From the NCBI RefSeq assembly GCF_000632715.1, contig NZ_BAWO01000005.1, positions 85,146 through 149,145 of the forward strand: DNA of 64,000 bases. The letters are read 5' to 3'. Each line of letters starts with the position of its first letter. Position 1 is the first letter of the stretch. Positions 48,935-64,000 of the stretch are shown here, in pieces. The notes below the pieces were generated by a model. It worked only from the letters and a program-made list of their open reading frames with translations. It had not been told where the DNA came from and made no database searches. The DNA comes from Parageobacillus caldoxylosilyticus NBRC 107762. Lineage in GTDB: Bacteria > Bacillota > Bacilli > Bacillales > Anoxybacillaceae. Both the position numbers and the translations under genes were made by a program.

Positions 48935-50647
48935 ATGTCATTCGATGGAGTGTTTACCTATGCGGTTGTAAAAGAATTACAGGAAGCGCTCGTGGGAGGA
49001 CGCATCACGAAAATCCACCAGCCGGCTGTCCATGAATTGGTCCTGCAAATCCGCTCGCACGGGCGAAATTATAAATTGTTGTTGTCCGCGCATCCAAGCT
49101 ATGCGCGCGTTCATTTGACGAACGAAACGTATGACAATCCGGCGGAACCGCCGATGTTTTGCATGCTGTTGCGCAAACATTTGGAAGGAAGCATCATTGA
49201 AGCGATCCGCCAAGTTGATTTTGACCGGATTATCATCATGGAAACAAAAGGACGGAACGAAATTGGCGATATTCATACAAAACAATTAATGATTGAAATC
49301 ATGGGGCGGCACAGCAACATCATCTTGGTTGACAAAGAAACGAACACGATTATCGACAGCATTAAACATCTCTCTCCTGCCGTCAACCGCTATCGTACCG
49401 TGCTTCCCGGCCATGAATATATCGCGCCGCCGTCGCATGGAAAAATCAACCCGCTCGAAGCGACCGAAGAAACGATCATAAAAAAAATCGATTTTCATGC
49501 CGGCAAACTAGCGGACCAGCTCGTCGCCACATTTTCCGGCATCTCGCCGCTGTTTGCGAAAGAAGCGGTATTTCGCGCCGGACTCGCGAACCGTGCAACA
49601 TTGCCAAAAAGTTTTATCGCATTGATGGACGAAGTGCGCGCCCATCGCTTTGCGCCGGCGATGTACACGAATGGCGAAAAAGAATGGTTTTACGTGCTCC
49701 CGCTCACCCATCTGCAGGCGGAAGCGAAACCGTTCGCCGCACCAAGCGAACTGTTAGACCGCTTTTACTTCGGCAAAGCCGAGCGCGACCGCGTGAAACA
49801 GCAGGCACATGACCTTGAGCGGCTTATTGCAAACGAAAAAGCAAAAAACGAGAAAAAGCTGATCAAGCTTAAGCAAACATTAGAGGAAGCAAAACATGCG
49901 GAGCAATATCGGCTTTATGGGGAACTGCTAACCGCTAACCTGTACGCCGTCGAGCGGGGAATGAAAGAAATCGAAGTGATCAACTATTACGACGAAAACA
50001 GCGCGACCGTAACGATTCCGCTCGATCCGCAAAAATCGCCGTCGGAAAACGCGCAAAGTTATTTTCAAAAGTACCAAAAAGCGAAAAACTCGCTAAACAT
50101 CGTCCAAGAACAAATTGAGCGCACGAACGAAGAAATCGCTTATTTCGATACGCTTCTCCAGCAGTTGGAAACCGCCGCTCCGAAAGATGTCGAGGAAATT
50201 CGCGAGGAGTTAATCGAACAAGGCTATTTGCGGGCGCGCGCCACCAAACAACCGAAAAAGCAAAAACAGCGGAAAATTGAGCTGGACCGCTACGTCGCGA
50301 GCGACGGCACGGAAATTCTGGTTGGGAAAAACAACAAGCAAAACGATTATTTAACGACAAAACTAGCGCATAAAGACGAGATTTGGCTGCACACGAAAGA
50401 CATCCCCGGCTCGCACGTCGTTATTCGCAGCAAAAATCCGTCCGAGCAAACGATCATCGAAGCTGCCAACCTCGCCGCCTACTTCAGCAAAGCGCGCCAA
50501 TCGAGCTCCGTTCCTGTCGATTACACGCGCATCCGCTATGTGAAAAAACCGAGCGGAGCCAAACCGGGCTTTGTCATTTACGAAAACCAGCAGACGGTTT
50601 ACGTGACGCCGGATGAGGATTTGGTGATTCGAATGAAAAAGCAATAG
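48935..50647 (+). CDS. rqcH: Ribosome quality control protein RqcH (NEMF/Rqc2 homologue)
   Basis: 570 residues, the B. subtilis YloA length. RqcH binds obstructed 50S subunits and recruits tRNA-Ala to add C-terminal alanine tails that mark stalled peptides for ClpXP. NFACT-N domain at the start ([19 protein letters not shown]) with the essential Asp97-Arg98 pair in [10 protein letters not shown]; helix-hairpin-helix and coiled coil (about 275-420); C-terminal NFACT-R with [21 protein letters not shown] 48935 is preceded by AAAGGTG. It is the second plus-strand gene, with its own promoter and terminator. It was formerly annotated as a fibronectin-binding protein. Confidence 0.95.
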   Translation: MSFDGVFTYAVVKELQEALVGGRITKIHQPAVHELVLQIRSHGRNYKLLLSAHPSYARVHLTNETYDNPAEPPMFCMLLRKHLEGSIIEAIRQVDFDRIIIMETKGRNEIGDIHTKQLMIEIMGRHSNIILVDKETNTIIDSIKHLSPAVNRYRTVLPGHEYIAPPSHGKINPLEATEETIIKKIDFHAGKLADQLVATFSGISPLFAKEAVFRAGLANRATLPKSFIALMDEVRAHRFAPAMYTNGEKEWFYVLPLTHLQAEAKPFAAPSELLDRFYFGKAERDRVKQQAHDLERLIANEKAKNEKKLIKLKQTLEEAKHAEQYRLYGELLTANLYAVERGMKEIEVINYYDENSATVTIPLDPQKSPSENAQSYFQKYQKAKNSLNIVQEQIERTNEEIAYFDTLLQQLETAAPKDVEEIREELIEQGYLRARATKQPKKQKQRKIELDRYVASDGTEILVGKNNKQNDYLTTKLAHKDEIWLHTKDIPGSHVVIRSKNPSEQTIIEAANLAAYFSKARQSSSVPVDYTRIRYVKKPSGAKPGFVIYENQQTVYVTPDEDLVIRMKKQ

Positions 50648-50658
50648 CAACGCGAAAT

Positions 50659-50692
50659 CCCTCCCGCTATAAAGTGCGGGAGGGCATTTTTT
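50659..50692 (+). terminator. Terminator of rqcH
   Basis: A 9-bp GC-rich stem CCCTCCCGC/GCGGGAGGG (50659-50667 with 50676-50684), then C and a run of T. It lies 12 bp past the rqcH stop. Confidence 0.92.
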
Positions 50693-50735
50693 ATGAACTT
50701 CCATTCCAGGAGTAAAGGAACGGAGCGGGATCATG

Positions 50736-50763
50736 AAAAAAGAGCGCATTCAGCGTGCGCTCT
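50736..50763 (-). terminator. Terminator of the pyr operon
   Basis: Stem AGAGCGCA/TGCGCTCT (50756-50763 with 50741-50748) with a T-run on the minus strand. The pyrE stop codon lies in the loop. Together with the rqcH terminator it insulates two convergent units. Confidence 0.88.
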
Positions 50764-51399
50764 CCCTAACCACATCCATTTTATTTCCCCACTCTTCCGG
50801 GTTTTCCCGCCACTTGCGCAACGTTGCCAGATCTTGTCCGGTAACGAAACCTAACGCAACGGCGGTCTCGATCAGCGTGTCATAATCGGTCAACGTATAG
50901 ATCGAAACGTTTTCTTCCGCAAACGCTTGTTTTGCTTTTTCCAGTCCGTACGTAAAGATAGCGACGACACCAAACACATTGCAGCCCGCTTCTTTTAGGG
51001 AGCGAACAGCCTTTAATGAGCTGCCCCCGGTAGAAATCAAATCTTCGACAACCACAACCTTTTGTCCTTTTTCCACTTTTCCTTCAATCTGCTTTCCTTT
51101 TCCGTGGCCTTTGGCTTGGCTGCGCACGTAGCACATTGGCAAGTTAAGACGCTCGCTCACCCAAGCAGCATGCGGAATTCCTGCCGTTGCCGTTCCGGCG
51201 ATCACTTCGGCATCTGGAAAATGGGTGTGAATGAGTGCAGCGAGCCCGTCAGCAATTGCGCTTCGTACGTGCGGATACGCGAGTGTCAGCCGGTTGTCAC
51301 AGTAAATCGGTGATTTCAACCCAGACGACCAGGTGAACGGTTCATTTGGCTCTAGCGATACCGCACCGATTTCGAGTAAATGTGTGGCGATTTCTTTTT

Positions 51400-51403
<4 letters not shown>
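50750..51403 (-). CDS. pyrE: Orotate phosphoribosyltransferase
   Basis: 217 residues. Adds PRPP-derived ribose phosphate to orotate, giving [21 protein letters not shown] binds orotate, and the PRPP loop is [21 protein letters not shown] 51403 ([15 protein letters not shown]) overlaps the pyrF stop by 4 nt. A GTG seven codons upstream is possible but would lose the family N-terminus. Last gene of the operon; its stop codon is in the terminator loop. In B. subtilis, cys/sulfate assimilation genes follow pyrE as I recall; here rqcH does. Confidence 0.97.
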
Positions 51404-53798
<2,395 letters not shown>

Positions 53799-53799
<1 letters not shown>

Positions 53800-56700
53800 C
53801 ACGCATGCACCAGCCCTTGCGTCATCGCCGTTGTCGAAAATGTCATCGATTCGATGACTTGCAGCATCGCCCGCGCCGTATCGAGCGAAGTTAAACATGG
53901 AATGCCGTTTTCGACCGCTTCGCGGCGGATGCGGAAGCCGTCGCTTTCCGGCTGCTTTCCTTTCGTCAGCGTGTTGATGACGACTTGCGCTTTCCCTTGG
54001 CGAATGACATCTAAAATGTTTGGTGATGCCAAATGGATTTTATTGACGACGGTTACCGGAATGTCCGCCGCTTTTAACGCTTCTGCCGTGCCGTTTGTCG
54101 CCAGCAGCTGATAGCCAATTTGATGGAAACGTCTTGCAAGTTCCACCGCTTCTTCTTTATCTTTATCTGCAACAGTCAATAAGACAGCACCGTATGGACG
54201 AATATGGATTCCCGAAGCGACTAGCCCTTTATATAACGCTTTTTCAAAGGTGACGTCTTTGCCGATCACTTCGCCGGTTGATTTCATTTCCGGGCCGAGC
54301 GAAATATCAACGTTGCGCAGTTTGGCAAACGAGAAAACCGGCGCTTTCACGTATACGCCTTCGCTTTCTTGTTTCAAGCCCGTTTCATAGCCAAGTTCCG
54401 CGAGCTTCGCTCCTAAAATGACTTTCGTGGCGATGTTGGCCATCGGCACGCCGGTAATTTTGCTTAAAAACGGCACCGTGCGGCTTGAACGCGGATTGAC
54501 TTCAAGAACATATACCTCTCCTTGGTACATGACAAACTGAATGTTTAACAGTCCGACAATGCGCAGTCCCCGTGCCAATTTGATCGTGTAATCGACGATT
54601 TTTTGCTTGATGTCTTTCATTAGCGTTTGCGGTGGATAAACGGCAATCGAGTCGCCCGAGTGAACGCCGGCCCGTTCGATATGTTCCATAATTCCCGGGA
54701 CCAACACCGTTTCTCCGTCAGAAATCGCGTCCACTTCGATTTCTTTTCCGATTAAGTAGCGGTCGATGAGCACCGGGTGTTGCGGGTTGACCCTGACGGC
54801 GTTCTCCATGTAATGCAATAGTTCCTCTTCTTGATAGACGATTTCCATTGCGCGGCCGCCAAGCACGTACGATGGACGGACGAGCACCGGATAGCCGATT
54901 TCTTCAGCAATCCGCACCGCCTCTTCAACGGAAAAGGCCGTTTTCCCTTCCGGCTTTGGAATCCCTAGCTCTGATAACGTTTGTTCAAATTTGTCACGGT
55001 CTTCGGCACGGTCTAAATCCTCCAGCGACGTTCCTAAAATGCGGACGCCGCGCGCCGCTAATTCCGCCGCTAGGTTGATCGCCGTCTGGCCGCCGAATTG
55101 AACGATGACTCCAACTGGCTTTTCTAGGTCAATGACATGCATGACATCTTCAATCGTAAGCGGCTCAAAATACAACTTGTCGGAGGTGCTGAAATCTGTC
55201 GACACCGTTTCCGGGTTGTTGTTAATAATAATCGCTTCATAGCCCGCTTCTTTAATCGCCCAGACGGAATGAACGGTTGCATAATCGAATTCAATGCCTT
55301 GTCCGATGCGAATCGGTCCAGAGCCCAGCACCACGACGCTTTCGCGGGTGGTGACGATCGATTCGTTTTCATCTTCGTATGTGCTATAGTAATACGGTGT
55401 TTCTGATTCAAATTCCGCCGCGCACGTATCCACCATTTTATATACAGGAAGGATTCCTGCTTGTTTGCGCATCTCATACACGCCGCGCTCGCTGATGTTC
55501 CAAAGCTTGGCGATGGCTACATCGGAAAAGCCCATTTCTTTTGCTTTCCGCAGCACTTCGACATCGCCTGCATGGTCACGGACGACCGTTTCGTAACGGA
55601 CGATGTTGTCGATTTTTGTTAAGAAAAAGCGGTCGATTTGGCTCCATTCGTGAATTTGCCCGACAGTAAAGCCGCGGCGCAGCGCTTCGGCGATATAGAA
55701 GAGACGTTCGTCTCCCGCTTTGCGAATCCGCTTTTCCATTACTTCATCCGGGATGTTTTCCGCATCCTTGAGTTCAAGATGGTAAACGCCCGTTTCTAAA
55801 GAACGCACCGCTTTTAACAGCGATTCCTCAAACGTCCGTCCGATCGCCATTACTTCGCCTGTCGCTTTCATTTGCGTGCCAAGATGACGATTCGCCGATT
55901 CAAATTTATCGAACGGAAAGCGTGGAATTTTCGTCACGACATAATCGAGCGCCGGTTCAAAGCAAGCGTACGTTTTACCCGTAACCGGGTTGATAATTTC
56001 ATCTAACGTTAAGCCGACGGCAATTTTGGCAGCGAGCTTGGCAATCGGGTAGCCGGTCGCTTTCGATGCGAGCGCCGATGAACGGCTGACGCGCGGATTC
56101 ACTTCAATGACGTAATAATGGAAGCTATGCGGGTCCAGTGCCAGCTGCACGTTGCAGCCTCCTTCGATGCCAAGGGCGCGAATAATGCGGAGCGATGCGT
56201 TGCGCAGCAATTGATATTCGCGGTCGCTTAACGTCTGGCTTGGGGCGACGACAATCGAATCGCCCGTATGGATGCCGACCGGATCGATATTTTCCATGTT
56301 GCAGACGACGATCGCGTTATCGTTTGCGTCGCGCATCACTTCATACTCGATTTCTTTATAGCCGGCGATGCTTTTTTCTAACAAACATTGATGCACCGGG
56401 CTTAGTTTTAATCCAGTCGAAACGATATCGATCAATTCTTCCTCATTCGCGCAGATGCCGCCGCCGGTGCCGCCGAGCGTAAACGCCGGGCGGACAATGA
56501 CGGGATAGCCAACTTTTTCAACAAAAGCGTACGCTTCTTCTAAACTATGAATAATTTCGCTTTCTGGAACCGGTTCGCCGAGTTTGTTCATAAGCGCGCG
56601 GAATTGTTCGCGGTCTTCCGCTTTTTCAATCGCATCGAGTTTTGTTCCCAATATTTCGACACCGCATTCTGCAAGCACTCCCGCTTTGGCAAGCTCGACT

Positions 56701-56996
56701 GCTAAGTTCAATCCCGTCTGTCCGCCAAGCGTCGGCAAAATCGCGTCCGGGCGTTCTTTGCGAATAATGCGGGATACAAACTCAAACGTAAGCGGCTCCA
56801 TATACACTTTGTCGGCAATTTCCGTATCGGTCATGATTGTGGCCGGATTGGAATTGACTAAAATGACTTTATACCCTTCTTCCTTTAGCGCAAGGCACGC
56901 CTGCGTTCCCGCATAATCAAACTCCGCTGCCTGGCCGATGACAATCGGTCCGGAACCGATCACTAAAATCGTTTTAATGTCTTGGCGTTTAGGCAT
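53799..56996 (-). CDS. pyrAB: Carbamoyl-phosphate synthase large subunit (pyrimidine-specific)
   Basis: 1065 residues. Makes carbamoyl phosphate from bicarbonate, two ATP and ammonia delivered by PyrAA. Two ATP-grasp halves: the first begins [20 protein letters not shown], the second near 555 with [19 protein letters not shown]. The C-terminal MGS-like domain (about 935-1065) is the usual allosteric site for PRPP and UMP. ATG 56996 lies inside the end of pyrAA (8-nt overlap), with AAAGGGG upstream. The operon context marks it as the pyrimidine isozyme rather than the arginine one. Confidence 0.97.
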
Positions 56997-58083
56997 GGAC
57001 GATTTCCCCTTTCTTTTTAAACTCGCGAATCATCACGATAAACTCATCAAATAACGAATTGGAGTCCTCAGGACCAGGTGATGCTTCCGGATGATACTGC
57101 ACCGTAAACGCCGGATAATCAAGATGGCGCAATCCTTCAATCGTGCCGTCGTTTAAAGCGATGTGCGTTACTTCTAATCTTGTGTGCGGCAATGATTCTT
57201 TTTTTACGGTATAGCCGTGGTTTTGCGAAGTGATCGCCACTTTTCCCGTCGCCAAATGCTTCACTGGATGGTTCGAACCGCGATGGCCGAATTTCATTTT
57301 TTCCGTGTCGGCTCCGCAGGCGAGCGCGAACAGCTGATGGCCGAGGCAGATGCCGAAAATCGGCACTTTTCCAAGAATTCCTCGAATCATTTCAATCGCT
57401 TCCGGCACATCTTTTGGATCGCCAGGACCGTTTGAGAGCATCACCCCATCTGGATGCAAACAAAGGACTTGTTCCGCGGTTGCGTTGTATGGCAGGACGA
57501 TGACGTCGCAATTCCGTTTGTTCAGCTCGCGCAAAATGCCGTGTTTCATGCCGAAGTCAACGAGAACGACGCGGTAGCCCCGTCCTGGGCTCGGATACGC
57601 GCTTTTCGTTGAGACGCGTTTGACCTGGTCGCGCGGCAGTGCCGTTGTTTTCAAGTATTCGACAATCTCTTGCACGCTGACATCCAAGTCGCAAATCATC
57701 CCTTTCAACGTCCCGTACTGGCGGATGATGCGCGTCAATTTACGCGTATCAATCCCTGCTAAACCAGGAATCTTTTTTTCTTTTAAATATTCGTCAAGCG
57801 TCATCTCGTTGCGCCAGTTCGACGGCACATTACATACTTCCTTGACGATCAGCCCGTGAATATGCGGTTCAATCGATTCAAAATCATCGCGGTTAATGCC
57901 GTAGTTGCCGATGAGCGGATAAGTCATCGTCACGATTTGCCCGCAATACGAAGGATCGGTTAAAATTTCCTGATACCCGGTCATTCCCGTATTAAACACT
58001 ACTTCGCCGATCGTTTTTTCCGTACTGCCGAACGCCTCCCCGATAAAGAACGAACCGTCTTCCAATACAAGCTGTCGTTTCAT
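56989..58083 (-). CDS. pyrAA: Carbamoyl-phosphate synthase small subunit (glutaminase)
   Basis: 364 residues. Hydrolyses glutamine and feeds ammonia to PyrAB. N-terminal interaction domain ([21 protein letters not shown]); class I amidotransferase domain with the nucleophile elbow [16 protein letters not shown] (Cys near residue 242) and His-Glu in [13 protein letters not shown]. The ATG at 58083 starts right after the pyrC stop, with AAAGGGAGAG upstream. Confidence 0.97.
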   Translation of the reverse strand: MKRQLVLEDGSFFIGEAFGSTEKTIGEVVFNTGMTGYQEILTDPSYCGQIVTMTYPLIGNYGINRDDFESIEPHIHGLIVKEVCNVPSNWRNEMTLDEYLKEKKIPGLAGIDTRKLTRIIRQYGTLKGMICDLDVSVQEIVEYLKTTALPRDQVKRVSTKSAYPSPGRGYRVVLVDFGMKHGILRELNKRNCDVIVLPYNATAEQVLCLHPDGVMLSNGPGDPKDVPEAIEMIRGILGKVPIFGICLGHQLFALACGADTEKMKFGHRGSNHPVKHLATGKVAITSQNHGYTVKKESLPHTRLEVTHIALNDGTIEGLRHLDYPAFTVQYHPEASPGPEDSNSLFDEFIVMIREFKKKGEIVHA

Positions 58084-60425
<2,342 letters not shown>

Positions 60426-60435
60426 AAAGGTGTCA

Positions 60436-61746
60436 TTATGCAACATGATCATTGTTTTTCTCCGTTTCCACTTCAAACATGTTTTCTTGTGCTTCCGGGC
60501 GTCCTGGCAAAATAAGGTTTAAGATGACACCGCAAATCGCCGCCAGCGCCATTCCTTGAATTTGAAACCCATCAGTTATTTTTAAGACGGCTCCGCCGAT
60601 TCCAATGACCAAGATAACAGAAGAGATGACTAAGTTGCGTTTATCCCCGAAATCGATGCGGCTATCGACAAGCATGCGCAAACCGGAGGAGGCGATAATT
60701 CCGAACAACAAGATCGACACGCCGCCCATGACCGGAGTCGGGATTGAACTGATCAGCGCAGTGACTTTGCCGACAAAGCCGAAGATAATTGCAATCACCG
60801 CCGCTCCGGCGAGCACGTAGACGCTGTATACGCGCGTGATCGCCAGCACTCCGATGTTTTCGCCGTACGTTGTTTTCGGCGGACCGCCGAGCAGCGCGGA
60901 AATCATCGTCGCCGTTCCGTCTCCTAAAATCGAGCGATGCAATCCCGGTTTTTGAATAAGATCGCGCCCGACGACTTTACTTAAGACAAGCTGGTGTCCG
61001 ATATGTTCCGATAGCGTCACGACCGCCACCGGCACCATCAGCATGACAATATCCCATGTGATGTGAACTGGATAATCGATAAATGGCAGGAGGAAATCCG
61101 GCATTTCAAACCATTTTGCTTGCGCGACTTTCGCCAAGTCGACCACCCCGACGATAAGGGCATATATATAGCCAACGATAATTCCGACTAATACCGGAAC
61201 TAGGCTGAGCATGCCGCGCAAAAACACGGAGCAGACGATCGTTGCCGCCAGCGTGACAAGCGCGACCGAAAAGTAAGTGAAGCTGTATTTGCCGTCAGGA
61301 TTGTTCATTGCCATGCCCACTGCCGTGTTGGCCAGCCCGAGGCCGATCACGATGATCACCGGCCCGACGACAATCGGCGGCAACAGCTTCATAATCCAAC
61401 GGTAGCCTGCTTTTTTAATGATGAGCGCAACGATGCCGTACACGAGTCCGGCTAGAAAGCTGCCGATCATTGCTTCTCCCGCTCCGCCTGCCGTTTTCGC
61501 CGCGATAATCGGCGCGATAAAGGCGAAGGAAGAGCCGAGATACGCAGGGACTTGCCATTTCGTAATGATCAGGAAGGCAAGTGTCCCAAGCCCGCTCGTA
61601 ATAAGGGCGATCGACGGGCTTAAGCCGACTAAATAAGGCACTAAAATCGTCGCCCCAAACATCGCGAATAAATGCTGCAAACTAAGCGTAAGCCATTGCA
61701 TGGCCGATGGCCGATCTTGAATATCCAATACCGGTTTGTTCATCAT
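60436..61746 (-). CDS. pyrP: Uracil permease PyrP
   Basis: 436 residues. Proton-coupled uracil importer of the nucleobase-ascorbate transporter family, with about 12-14 membrane segments. Conserved pieces include LQHLFAMFGATILVPYLVG, SFAFIAPIIAAKTAGGAGEA, LGLANTAVGMAMNNP, VALVTLAATIV and the substrate-site region VVTLSEHIGHQLV. Two tandem ATGs (61746 and 61743) follow AAAGGAG; the first is at best spacing. Flanked on both sides by PyrR attenuators, so its expression falls when UMP is plentiful. Confidence 0.96.
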   Translation of the reverse strand: MMNKPVLDIQDRPSAMQWLTLSLQHLFAMFGATILVPYLVGLSPSIALITSGLGTLAFLIITKWQVPAYLGSSFAFIAPIIAAKTAGGAGEAMIGSFLAGLVYGIVALIIKKAGYRWIMKLLPPIVVGPVIIVIGLGLANTAVGMAMNNPDGKYSFTYFSVALVTLAATIVCSVFLRGMLSLVPVLVGIIVGYIYALIVGVVDLAKVAQAKWFEMPDFLLPFIDYPVHITWDIVMLMVPVAVVTLSEHIGHQLVLSKVVGRDLIQKPGLHRSILGDGTATMISALLGGPPKTTYGENIGVLAITRVYSVYVLAGAAVIAIIFGFVGKVTALISSIPTPVMGGVSILLFGIIASSGLRMLVDSRIDFGDKRNLVISSVILVIGIGGAVLKITDGFQIQGMALAAICGVILNLILPGRPEAQENMFEVETEKNNDHVA

Positions 61747-61771
61747 TTGCAAACTCCTTTCTCGTTTTGCA

Positions 61772-61868
61772 TAAAAAACCCTCTTTGCCCTTGAGGGTGC
61801 AAAGAGGGTACAGAGATAGTCTTCGCCTATTCTGTCCCTTTTGCAGCCTCGCGGGACTGCGCTTAAAA
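61772..61868 (-). promoter_or_regulatory. PyrR-dependent attenuator 2 (pyrR-pyrP)
   Basis: Binding loop candidate GCAGTCCCGCGAGGCTGC (61843-61860). Antiterminator arms are AGGGACAGA (about 61830-61839) and CTCTGTACCC (about 61807-61817). The terminator is ACCCTCTTTGC/GCAAAGAGGGT (61799-61809 with 61778-61788) plus TTTTT. The loop keeps AGTCC and GAGGCT, but the centre differs from the first and third leaders. Confidence 0.88.
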
Positions 61869-61878
61869 GGGATGACAT

Positions 61879-62424
<546 letters not shown>

Positions 62425-62434
62425 TCACCTCCAC

Positions 62435-62568
62435 AAAAAAATCCTCCCGCCTGAGAAGCGAGAGGAACCGTTCGTACACGCATAACAAGGACATGCCACG
62501 ATTTTTATTTCCTTCATCCGACCCCTTCTCAGCCTCACAGGACTGAATTTAAAGGTTCTTATTCACCT
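62435..62568 (-). promoter_or_regulatory. PyrR-dependent attenuator 1 (operon leader)
   Basis: Binding loop TCAGTCCTGTGAGGCTGA (62529-62546) and terminator TCCTCTCGC/GCGGGAGGA with G-U pairs (62458-62466 with 62442-62450), followed by seven T. An antiterminator between GAACC (about 62554-62558) and GGTTC (about 62465-62469) is plausible but short by eye. It lies between the operon promoter and pyrR. Confidence 0.88.
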
Positions 62569-62574
62569 GAGTTC

Positions 62575-62603
62575 ATTGTATGTGTTCGCGCTGAAGTTGT
62601 CAA
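62575..62603 (-). promoter_or_regulatory. pyr operon promoter
   Basis: Perfect -35 TTGACA (62598-62603), 17 bp, -10 TACAAT (62575-62580). The -35 overlaps the rluD stop codon. The predicted start at about 62568 gives a leader of about 150 nt. Confidence 0.9.
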
Positions 62604-63514
62604 TCATTTTTTCGCAGCCATTGTAAAATTGCTTCAAATTCGGGTGGAAGCGGCGCCTCAAATTCCAAATATTCACCAGTGCGCGGATGAGTAAATCCGA
62701 GCACGCCGGCATGCAGCGCCTGCCCGTCGATCGGCAGCGTCTTTTTCGGTCCGTATTGCGGGTCGCCAGCAAGCGGATAGCCGATATATTTCATATGGAC
62801 GCGAATTTGGTGCGTTCTGCCTGTTTCCAGCTGGCATTCGATAAACGTATAGTGTCGAAAGCGTTCGAGCACACGAAAATGAGTGACTGCTTCTTTTCCG
62901 TTTTCTTCGGTGACCGTCATTTTTTTACGGTCCCGTTTATCGCGGCCGATCGGCGCGTCGATCGTACCATAGTCGTGCGGAATGACGCCATGGACAATCG
63001 CCTTATATTTGCGCGTCACTGTTTTTTTCACGAGCTGGTCAACAAGCGACTGATGCGCAACGTCATTTTTCGCCACCATCAACAAACCGGATGTATCTTT
63101 ATCAATACGATGGACAATGCCTGGGCGAAGCACGCCGTTAATGCCGGACAAATCGGTGCAATGGGCAAGCAAAGCATTGACGAGCGTGCCGCGCATATGC
63201 CCGGGAGCCGGATGGACGACCATGCCGCGCGGTTTATTCACCACCAGCACATCCGCGTCCTCATAATAAATATCAAGCGGAATCGGTTCCGGCTCGACAT
63301 GAAGCGGCTCCGGCTCCGGCAGACGGATGACGACCACATCCCCTGCTTCGCATTTATAATTGGCTTTCACAGACCGATCATTGACGGTGACAAGCCCGTT
63401 TTTGATCCACTGCTGTACTTTCGAACGCGACCATTCTTCATTTAACGCGGCAATGACCTTGTCAATGCGTTCGTTGTCGTATTCTTCGTCAATGTGAAAC
63501 TGTACGACTTCCAT
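62600..63514 (-). CDS. rluD: Pseudouridine synthase of the RluD/YlyB family
   Basis: 304 residues. Predicted to make pseudouridines in 23S rRNA. N-terminal S4 RNA-binding domain (ERIDKVIAALNEEWSRSKV), catalytic aspartate in VHRIDKDTSGLLMVAKN, and the C-terminal block LETGRTHQIRVHMKYIGYPLAGDPQYG. The ATG at 63514 is adjacent to the lspA stop, with AAGGAG from the end of lspA. The exact target uridines cannot be read from sequence. The B. subtilis homologue ylyB lies in the same place, and its 3' end carries the pyr promoter. Confidence 0.94.
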   Translation of the reverse strand: MEVVQFHIDEEYDNERIDKVIAALNEEWSRSKVQQWIKNGLVTVNDRSVKANYKCEAGDVVVIRLPEPEPLHVEPEPIPLDIYYEDADVLVVNKPRGMVVHPAPGHMRGTLVNALLAHCTDLSGINGVLRPGIVHRIDKDTSGLLMVAKNDVAHQSLVDQLVKKTVTRKYKAIVHGVIPHDYGTIDAPIGRDKRDRKKMTVTEENGKEAVTHFRVLERFRHYTFIECQLETGRTHQIRVHMKYIGYPLAGDPQYGPKKTLPIDGQALHAGVLGFTHPRTGEYLEFEAPLPPEFEAILQWLRKND

Positions 63515-63982
63515 TTACTGATTCTCCTTTTCTGATGTCGCAAAGAAAAACATTTTGATAAAAAGAAGAGCAACGCCAATCGTCAGCGCTGAATCGGCAA
63601 TATTAAATACGGGAAAGCTATATGTACCAATATACGCATGGATAAAATCGACCACTTCCTTGCGGAAAAGACGGTCAATAAAATTGCCGATCGCCCCGCC
63701 GAGCATCAAGCCAAGGGCAACGCCAAACAATCTTTCTCCGCGCGGCAAGCGTTGGATATACACAATGAGTCCGATGACAACAATAACGGTGATCAAATAA
63801 AACAGCCAAAACTGTCCTTGCAAAATTCCCCACGCTGCGCCTCGGTTGCGATGGGACGTAATGTAAAGCACGTTCGGAATAATGGGGATGCTTTCCCCAA
63901 GCCTCATATACTTTACTACAAGCCATTTTGTCCATTGATCGATGGCGACGACTGCCAGTGCAATGATATAGTATATCACCAT
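63515..63982 (-). CDS. lspA: Lipoprotein signal peptidase (signal peptidase II)
   Basis: 155 residues. Aspartyl protease in the membrane that removes lipoprotein signal peptides. Four membrane segments; catalytic Asp103 in GNFIDRLF and Asp130 in [23 protein letters not shown] is conserved. The ATG at 63982 and the next codon GTG are both possible; AGGT lies just upstream. It is the first complete gene at the right edge. Its promoter would lie outside the window. Confidence 0.96.
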   Translation of the reverse strand: MVIYYIIALAVVAIDQWTKWLVVKYMRLGESIPIIPNVLYITSHRNRGAAWGILQGQFWLFYLITVIVVIGLIVYIQRLPRGERLFGVALGLMLGGAIGNFIDRLFRKEVVDFIHAYIGTYSFPVFNIADSALTIGVALLFIKMFFFATSEKENQ

Positions 63983-64000
63983 ATTACCTGGTTACTAAAA

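Noticed and set aside
62687..63445. 252-codon open frame on the plus strand
   Set aside because: It is fully antisense to rluD, has no ribosome binding site and no recognisable protein features; rluD is intact and conserved.

Overview
This window looks like a chromosomal housekeeping segment from an endospore-forming, low-GC Gram-positive bacterium of the family Bacillaceae. The protein sequences and gene order follow Bacillus subtilis from lspA to xerC almost gene for gene. The 26-residue sporulation peptide SpoVM is present. The PyrR and RimM sequences and the moderate GC content suggest the thermophilic Geobacillus/Parageobacillus/Anoxybacillus group, but that genus placement is an inference from memory. 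Nearly every gene lies on the minus strand; only rpmB (L28) and rqcH lie on the plus strand. I see no tRNA, rRNA, insertion sequence, prophage or CRISPR array.

Read in the direction of minus-strand transcription, from 64000 down to 1, the layout is as follows. (1) lspA and rluD, then the pyrimidine operon pyrR-pyrP-pyrB-pyrC-pyrAA-pyrAB-pyrK-pyrD-pyrF-pyrE (50.7-62.6 kb). It has a near-consensus promoter inside the end of rluD and three PyrR-type attenuators. (2) Divergent rqcH (plus) and a P-type Ca2+-ATPase gene yloB. (3) yloC-remA-gmk-rpoZ, a strong terminator, then coaBC-priA-def-fmt-rsmB-rlmN-prpC-prkC-rsgA-rpe-thiN-spoVM (31.3-46 kb). This block covers coenzyme A synthesis, replication restart, formyl-methionine handling, ribosome assembly and Ser/Thr signalling. 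(4) Convergent rpmB, divergent from yloU-fakA, then sdaAB-sdaAA-recG. (5) The FapR-controlled lipid operon fapR-plsX-fabD-fabG-acpP, with a clear FapR operator at its promoter. (6) rnc, smc-ftsY, ylxM-ffh and rpsP-khpA-ylqD-rimM-trmD-rplS, covering RNA processing, chromosome condensation, protein targeting and translation. (7) lepB-rbgA, rnhB-ylqG-ylqH, sucC-sucD, dprA, topA-trmFO and a truncated xerC at the window edge.

The regulatory layer is clear in several places. There are sigma-A type promoters with 16-17 bp spacers before topA, sucC, rplS, rpsP, ylxM, fapR, rqcH and pyrR. A structured leader precedes rplS, and a cre-like site sits just downstream of the sucCD promoter. Many genes use GTG or TTG starts (trmFO, sucD, recG, fakA, prkC, rlmN, def, remA, yloC, pyrF, pyrR). 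Several terminators overlap the stop codon of the gene they follow.

I found no obviously novel mobile or defence system. The least explained locus is ylqG-ylqH, a translationally coupled pair. One protein has a FliK-like C-terminus and the other resembles the cytoplasmic domain of FlhB, and both sit outside any flagellar cluster.
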